Below are positions 59,801 to 64,000 of a stretch of 64,000 nt of DNA, one piece after another. Origin of the DNA: FEN-1297 sp963834015 (lineage in GTDB: Bacteria > Bacteroidota > Ignavibacteria > Ignavibacteriales > Ignavibacteriaceae). The notes below the pieces were generated by a model that was not told where the DNA came from, searched no databases, and saw only the letters and a list, made by a program, of their open reading frames with translations. The first letter of the stretch is position 1. Every line of letters starts with the position of its first letter. Made by a program: the position numbers and the translations under genes. The stretch is taken from contig CAWIAG010000004.1 of the NCBI GenBank assembly GCA_963834015.1, forward strand, positions 248,001 through 312,000. Direction: 5' to 3'.

Positions 59801-61142
59801 TTATACCCAGGGATTCATAAGCGGACTCTTCTATAAATGAACCCGTACCCGCTGAACAGGCTTCATTCATCGCATAATCGGCTGGTACTTTGTTAACTAT
59901 GTAAGTAAACTTTGCATCCTGTCCGCCAATCTCAAAGATTGTATCCACATCGGGATCAAAATAAACTGCTGCCGCTGCATGCGCAACAATTTCATTTACT
60001 ATCCCTTCGGTTAAAGCATGCAGCCCCGCTATCTGTCTGCCGGAACCTGTTGTTCCCAAACCGGTAATTTTTATTCTTTCGGGTATTTGCCTCAATAATT
60101 CTGCATAACATTTTTTAGATGCCTCAACCGGGTTGCCGTGTGTATATAAATAAACTGAACCTAATATCCTGTTATCGGATTTTCGGATAATCACAGCTTT
60201 TGTTGTTGTAGATCCCACGTCAAGTCCCAAAATACATTCTTCGCCGTCTTTGGCTTTACCCCTCTCCATTGATTTGAAAATAACTTTATCCTTGAATTGA
60301 TTAAGCGGCTTGTGAAAAACAAATGAACTCTTTCCGTTTATAAAAATATCAGTCAGGTTCTCTAATATATTTACTTCATGCTCAAGCCCGTACAAAGCAG
60401 CACCTAATGCTTCAAAGTATGCCGCTTCTTCAGGTATCAAAATATCCGGAACCTGTTTTCTTAGGAAATCGATAACAACAGTATTCTTAGTTACACCGCC
60501 CACTACCATTACCTTGCCCGGCTTAACTTTTTTAAGAAGGTTCTCAACCTTTTCCGCCATCATGTATGATAAGCCTGCTGCAACTTCCGACTGCTTAATT
60601 CCTTTATTCAAAGCGTGTGTACAGTCCGACTTGCAGAAAACTGAACATCTCCCGGTTACTTTGTACGGCTCGGCATCTTTTGCAATTTTTACAACTTCTT
60701 CAACCCCCAGATTCATTCTTTTGATCTGCTGAAGAAAAAATTCCCCGGTACCGGAAGCGCATTGATTTCCCGTTATTACATTCGAAATTTTTCCTTCGTC
60801 ATCAATTGTGTAAACCATGAAGGTTTCACCGCCTAATGAAGCAATAGCAGAGAAGGGTTCATTATTTTTATTTAGATGTGTAAAAGCATATTCTACTGCT
60901 TCGGATTCTGAAATATTTGTAAACTTTACAAGTTTTCTGAATTTTCTGCCCGTTACAACTATTGGGGTGATTCCATTATTCGTTCCGCCAAATTCAATGA
61001 GCTTTTCTTTAAATATTCTTTTTGGATCACCGTTATGGAGTACTGTAAGCACGTCTTCTACATTTTTAAGCCCGTTTTCATCCTTTATCCTAACAAAAGA
61101 AATGGAAGAAGCACCCAGGCATGCGCCGATAATTTCTCTCAT
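56811..61142 (-). CDS. Large acyl-CoA dehydratase activase-type protein (double BcrAD/BadFG + DUF2229)
   Basis: A 1443-residue protein. Residues ~1-270 form one ASKHA ATPase domain (SASLGGE-like loop IASLGGETFMVYTID, NQCASGTGEFFLQQI, RCSVFCKSDCTHALNKG). Residues ~305-570 form a second (CILGLDVGSTTTKAVII, IFEIGGQDAKFTYIVN, NEACSAGTGSFIEESAY, KIFMQGGVCYNKA). Residues ~660-890 match DUF2229 (INQSFHTHTIYPLYYNFFTSLGF, CYPVQVALGLFADL) and the rest resembles HgdB-like fragments (GNCRLGQYPVFI). Activators of this family are [4Fe-4S] ATPases that inject an electron into 2-hydroxyacyl-CoA dehydratase or benzoyl-CoA reductase. The dehydratase partner is not seen, so the real function is uncertain. Confidence 0.9.
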   Translation of the reverse strand: MREIIGACLGASSISFVRIKDENGLKNVEDVLTVLHNGDPKRIFKEKLIEFGGTNNGITPIVVTGRKFRKLVKFTNISESEAVEYAFTHLNKNNEPFSAIASLGGETFMVYTIDDEGKISNVITGNQCASGTGEFFLQQIKRMNLGVEEVVKIAKDAEPYKVTGRCSVFCKSDCTHALNKGIKQSEVAAGLSYMMAEKVENLLKKVKPGKVMVVGGVTKNTVVIDFLRKQVPDILIPEEAAYFEALGAALYGLEHEVNILENLTDIFINGKSSFVFHKPLNQFKDKVIFKSMERGKAKDGEECILGLDVGSTTTKAVIIRKSDNRILGSVYLYTHGNPVEASKKCYAELLRQIPERIKITGLGTTGSGRQIAGLHALTEGIVNEIVAHAAAAVYFDPDVDTIFEIGGQDAKFTYIVNKVPADYAMNEACSAGTGSFIEESAYESLGIKVTDIEPIAMKGNMPPNFSDQCAAFISSDIKTAQQENISKENIIAGLVYSICMNYVNRVKGNRTVGKKIFMQGGVCYNKAIPIAMAALTGKEIIVPPDPGLMGAFGVALEIKEKLDLGLMKPGEFYLKDLAERNVNYKKPFICIGGKEKCDLGCTINLIEVKGKTYPFGGSCNKYYNVINKTKVDTDKYDYVKKRQYLTFEKYAPKADLPADAKTVGINQSFHTHTIYPLYYNFFTSLGFRVVLSDKINEQGLEREHTSFCYPVQVALGLFADLIEKNPDYYFIPEILEMYVEDADHHRLDFNCTCVFVSGEPFYLKQAFKDLVREDRLITPLFNFANGFDNEENKFIETAGRMGIEDEARAKEAYHQALKMQEEYQNELFSMGREFTEYMKLHPEETAIVLVGRPYNSFTELANKGIPKKFASRGVYAVPYDMFDYRGQVIDDNQYWEGGKKILKAARIIKNNPQFYATYISNFSCGPDSMLLTTFRSLMGTKPSLTLELDGHTADAGINTRIDAALDIIKNYRRVQYKISDPDFSDFIPARIEFGSENGYFISSLGEKVPLSDPRVDILIPSMGDLAAQMFAAGLRSQGFNAIAMPEGSAEILKYGRSVASGKECLPLLLCVGSLLDYLENKWDGKQYVAFFIVQGAGNCRLGQYPVFIREIIKRKRLKNVAPMILMNEDGFAGLGPNFATRGIQTLIVSDILDDIRSAIMAHAVNPEEGLKIFYKEFDKLNQVFEKRPEKIYRALKRFAHTIKTKIPARVPISQAKYIALCGEIYVRRDHFSHKWLNKHFAQKGFILKDSYITEWVYYIDYLLKQELLEPETSYRQKLEWIIRVIYMRIAEYRIKKFLKGTGYYKFSLTNVESLLKRSRHIIPLEYKGEPGLTLGIALHESIDKYCGVINLGPFGCMPTRFTESLAATEMKIENKLSAERIINKNYKLPEIFNGKMNIPFLTIETDGNVYPQVIEARLETFALHANRTAELMKEAKLNGYKKI

Positions 61143-61196
61143 CTAATCTCTATCAAGTTGTAAAAAATCCAGGTTTAAATATAAAGAAGTAGTCTT

Positions 61197-62834
61197 CTAT
61201 TTGGTAGGCAAATTATGTTCGTGTGAGATAAGCTTTTGAAATTCAGGATCATCAACTAATGAACTGAGTTCAGATAATTGCTTTGTCATATCGGCAAGGT
61301 CTAATGCACTCAAACCGGTTTCGCGTGCCAGTCTCAGTTCATGAATCGCCTCTTCTTTGTCTTCCATGCGGACAAGACAGCAGGCAATGGAAATATGAGG
61401 CCGGAATGAATTTGGCTGTGCTGCTGACGCTAGTTCGAAGAAGTTTTTTGCAATTTGCAGATCATTTGAATCCATATTGGTTTGTGCTGTTTCCATTAAA
61501 TAGCCGGTTATGGCATCACAAGCCCGTTCATAAACTCTTCGCTTTTCCTCTTTGTTCTCATTTTCAAGTTTGTTCCGGATTTTACTAATAGCCTCTTGTG
61601 CTTGCGTTCGTAATTCTCTGAATGTAAATCCTCCTTCAGTGTAATTATCTAATTGTTCATCTTTTAGCCCTTTAGGTTTTGGTTTTCCCATAAGTAGCAC
61701 TATACTTAGAACAGTATTCTGCATTTTTATCTGCTCATCAATCTCCTTTTTCTCTCTTTCCCTTCCTTCTATTAATTCATGCTTCTTCTCAAGAACTTCA
61801 ATATGTTCTTTGATCTTCTTAGTGTCTGCTAATCCTTGAAATATGTTTAAAGCATTACGGTAATTCTGCCAGGCGAAATAGACATTACCGGAATCCTCCT
61901 GGGCCTTCGCCCGCTTTACTGTTGCTTCCATTTCAATTGAAATGAATTTTTCATCACGGGGTTGAAGCCCGTTCTTAATAGCAATTAACCGCATCCATGC
62001 AAAAGCTTCAAACCAAACATCTTTTGGCGCCCATTCGTGAACTCCATTAAATCGTCTGAGAAAATGGAAAATTCCCAACGTATCAAGTTTGTTTTCAAGC
62101 ATAACCATTTCGTCATAATTGAAATCCGCCAACCCGGCTATAGCAAAAACTGCAAATTTATCTTTAGAGGATGAAGCTAATTCTGCCTGGAATCCCGCAC
62201 TGTTCAATAGCACTCCCTGCGCACATTTGCATCCTTCTGCCAGGAATGCCGCAAACCTTGCCCCACCGGAAAAGCCCGCAAAGTATATGCACTTGTCGTC
62301 AATTGCCAATCGTTCGTGTGTATCTTTAAACATGGCCTGCGCAGCTTCTACCTCCGGCTGCAATTTGCCATTGCGTGAATTGTTCGAGGCCGCAATAATA
62401 TAACCGTAACGCTCTGCAGCTTCTTTCATCAACTCAACCGGGATGTTGCCGCGGGCTGCGGGGTCGAAAATATATATTATGGGCAATTTTTTCCCCGGTA
62501 TATATTGCGAAGGAATATAAAGAGAATAACTTTGTCCGGGTTTATTTGTGCATTTTACTGTATCCAGAATTTTCCCGTATTGCAAAATTTCTGTTGTGCC
62601 TTCCGGCCTGTTGTGCATTGAATCAGGTAAAGAAATCTCCCTTCCGAAACTTTCCTTTTCCAATAATTTCGAATCATCTTCAATATTCTTCGAATAACTA
62701 TATATGTTTAGATTTAAAAAGACACAAATAAAGAATACAACTGCATCTGAATATTTAAATGATGTACGCAAACAATTTCCGGATTTATTATTTAATTTTT
62801 TAGATCGTATCTTGGGTAATATCTGCAATTTCAT
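61197..62834 (-). CDS. Exported alpha/beta-hydrolase esterase with helical C-terminal region
   Basis: A 545-residue protein with a hydrophobic N-terminal segment at about residues 31-47 (VVFFICVFLNLNIYSYS). Residues ~85-275 form an alpha/beta hydrolase of the PHB-depolymerase/esterase type: LPIIYIFDPAARGN, YIIAASNNSRNG and the nucleophile elbow YFAGFSGGARFAAFLAEG. The C-terminal half is helical, with a coiled coil around residues 355-380 and TPR-like units near the end (LASAAQPNSFRPHISIACCL, EEAIHELRLARETGLSALD). The substrate is unknown. It is upstream of the activase with a 54-base gap. Confidence 0.83.
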   Translation of the reverse strand: MKLQILPKIRSKKLNNKSGNCLRTSFKYSDAVVFFICVFLNLNIYSYSKNIEDDSKLLEKESFGREISLPDSMHNRPEGTTEILQYGKILDTVKCTNKPGQSYSLYIPSQYIPGKKLPIIYIFDPAARGNIPVELMKEAAERYGYIIAASNNSRNGKLQPEVEAAQAMFKDTHERLAIDDKCIYFAGFSGGARFAAFLAEGCKCAQGVLLNSAGFQAELASSSKDKFAVFAIAGLADFNYDEMVMLENKLDTLGIFHFLRRFNGVHEWAPKDVWFEAFAWMRLIAIKNGLQPRDEKFISIEMEATVKRAKAQEDSGNVYFAWQNYRNALNIFQGLADTKKIKEHIEVLEKKHELIEGREREKKEIDEQIKMQNTVLSIVLLMGKPKPKGLKDEQLDNYTEGGFTFRELRTQAQEAISKIRNKLENENKEEKRRVYERACDAITGYLMETAQTNMDSNDLQIAKNFFELASAAQPNSFRPHISIACCLVRMEDKEEAIHELRLARETGLSALDLADMTKQLSELSSLVDDPEFQKLISHEHNLPTK

Positions 62835-62861
62835 TCTTTTTCTATTTTTTTATATTTATGT

Positions 62862-63032
62862 TTATAATTTCGTGATATTTAAATTTAATACTTCTTTTTT
62901 AATATCATCTATAATATTTGTACTCACCCAATAAATATCCGCTGTTTCACCTGTTGCCGTAACTGCCCAATGTGAAAAGAAAAGGAACTTTAAGTCGGGT
63001 GAAATCACTAAACCGGATTCCAGGCGGCCGGC
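62862..63032 (-). pseudogene. C-terminal remnant of a PD40-type protein
   Basis: Directly after the stop at 63045 the minus strand reads, in a frame with no start, SLAGRLESGLVISPDLKFLF then FSHWAVTATGETADIYWVST and NIIDDIKKEV, ending NLNITKL. SPD..FLFFS and DIYWV are hallmarks of the C-terminal end of PD40 repeat proteins (compare MIYWVKADFID in the neighbouring gene). It is therefore an orphan fragment, probably left by deletion of a tandem paralogue. Confidence 0.65.
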
Positions 63033-63044
63033 CAAAGAAATTAT

Positions 63045-64000
63045 TCAGGGCGCAAATATAATAGTCGAATCTCCCGGAAGAGTTTGTCCAAAATAATCTA
63101 TTGATGGAGATGCAACAGTTATTGTAAATTGGGTGGAAACGCTCGCACCTGCTGTATTAGTTGCGGTAACTTTTATAGAATCTATTTCTGTTGTATCCGG
63201 AACACCTGAAAACGTTCGTGTAGCTGAATTAAACGATAACCAACCCGGTAAATGTTTCTCATTATTTAACAATGCATTATATGTCAATGTATTATTTCCA
63301 TTGTCATCAATAAAAGTACTGTCCGGAATTTGGAAATTAAACAGATGTCCGGTCGTATCTCTCTGATTGGGTATTACTGATTTCAGATGAGGAGTAAAAT
63401 TGGTATGTTTTAAACTATCAATAAAATCTGCTTTTACCCAATAAATCATTGAAGGTTTATTTGTCTGGGGCTGCGCTCTGCGCATAAAAAGAAGATATTT
63501 ATTATCCGGTGTCATTTTATGAGTAAGTTCAATTTCACCCGAATTAATTTTAGGCCCTAAATTTTTTGGAGAAGTCCAGCCGCTGTTCGTTTTGAAACTG
63601 ATATACAAATTACTTTGCCCGAGGCCATCCGGCCTGTTATCAGAACAGAAGATAAGATAACTTTCATCAGGGGCAATATATGGCTCAACATCATTATAAT
63701 CATTAATAGGGCTTTGCAGCTTTTCAATATTGCTATAGGCGCCATCCTTTTTTTTCGCATAGTGGATATGAAGATCATCTGTTGAAAAAAAATAAATTGT
63801 TCCATCCGATGTAACTGAAGGTGACCAAACTGAAGAACCGGGGTTTACCGGGGAAATTAAAGCAACAGGGCCTGACCAGGAATTCTGCTCTTTATTAAGC
63901 ATCCATATAACCCCAGAATGACAATAAAGAAGACTTTTTCCATCCGGTGTAAAGAAAGGGTCCCAAATATCATTTGTCTGATTGAAAGGAGCAATTTGAG
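63045..64000 (-). CDS. PD40 (WD40-like) repeat protein with cadherin-like Ig domain, cut by window end
   Basis: The frame continues past the right edge (IWDPFFTPDGKSLLYCHSG precedes the first internal Met), so only the C-terminal ~318 residues are here. Repeats of a TolB-like beta-propeller are visible: VWSPSVTSDGTIYFFSTDD, VEPYIAPDESYLIFCSDNR, THKMTPDNKYLLFMRRA. The last ~95 residues form a cadherin-like/He_PIG Ig domain (LPGWLSFNSATRTFSGVPD, IDSIKVTATNTAGASVSTQF). This architecture suggests a cell-surface or secreted adhesion-type protein. There is no sorting domain at the C-terminus. Confidence 0.87.
   Translation of the reverse strand, partial: QIAPFNQTNDIWDPFFTPDGKSLLYCHSGVIWMLNKEQNSWSGPVALISPVNPGSSVWSPSVTSDGTIYFFSTDDLHIHYAKKKDGAYSNIEKLQSPINDYNDVEPYIAPDESYLIFCSDNRPDGLGQSNLYISFKTNSGWTSPKNLGPKINSGEIELTHKMTPDNKYLLFMRRAQPQTNKPSMIYWVKADFIDSLKHTNFTPHLKSVIPNQRDTTGHLFNFQIPDSTFIDDNGNNTLTYNALLNNEKHLPGWLSFNSATRTFSGVPDTTEIDSIKVTATNTAGASVSTQFTITVASPSIDYFGQTLPGDSTIIFAP

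Overview
The window is AT-rich bacterial chromosome. Its gene content points to a free-living member of the Bacteroidota/Chlorobiota/Ignavibacteriota group, with Ignavibacteria-like the best guess. Supporting signs are the tandem ~785-residue double-FtsX permeases, PD40 and cadherin-like surface proteins, many lipoproteins, several genes without a Shine-Dalgarno sequence, and a ferredoxin-dependent 2-oxoacid oxidoreductase. No phage, insertion sequence, integron or CRISPR array was recognised. Several genes are broken or remnant.

Layout. 1-11.0 kb: five tandem MacB/FtsX-type permeases on the plus strand, separated by spacers that carry a shared GCGCTTAGCGC-rich repeat. 11-15.6 kb: a small protein, a family 9 glycosyltransferase, a pentapeptide-repeat protein, a frameshifted C45-type hydrolase and a frameshifted ParB-like protein. 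15.8 kb: initiator tRNA-Met with a terminator. 16-19.2 kb: a minus-strand operon for a four-subunit 2-oxoacid:ferredoxin oxidoreductase plus a Cys-rich helical protein. 19.7-22.8 kb: an ECF sigma factor operon with a membrane anti-sigma candidate, a Spy/CnrX-like sensor and proline-rich envelope proteins. 23.7-31.2 kb: rlpA, a methyltransferase, a DUF423 protein, uvrB, a TPR protein, truA, queE-queD and rpsT. 31.3-41.7 kb: a GlmU-like protein, then a compact seven-gene minus-strand operon (PgpH-type HD hydrolase, XerD, M50 protease, lipoprotein, GT2, MsbA-like exporter, O-antigen ligase). 41.9-47.4 kb: an AmmeMemoRadiSam locus (radical SAM AmrS, a Memo-AMMECR1 fusion, a membrane spermidine-synthase-like protein) followed by a decayed polysaccharide deacetylase. 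47.7-53.2 kb: a 54-residue membrane protein, a YdeI-like protein, duplicated exported MsrA-MsrB fusions and an OmpR-type two-component system. 53.2-54.6 kb: a gene-free stretch with structured dispersed repeats. 54.6-64 kb: an acid-phosphatase lipoprotein, a toxin-antitoxin pair with a damaged toxin start, proline dehydrogenase, a 1443-residue CoA-dehydratase-activase-type protein, an esterase-TPR protein, a PD40 remnant and a truncated PD40/cadherin-like protein.

The best candidate for a poorly understood system is the AmmeMemoRadiSam operon. Its radical SAM protein carries a Tat-type signal and a CxxCH motif, its Memo-AMMECR1 partner has a signal-like N-terminus, and the third gene encodes a polytopic membrane protein with a spermidine-synthase fold. 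This suggests an envelope-directed version of the system. Other notable items are the permease array whose spacers look better conserved than its genes, the ECF operon with proline-rich outputs, and a dispersed repeat whose two copies show compensatory changes in the stem.
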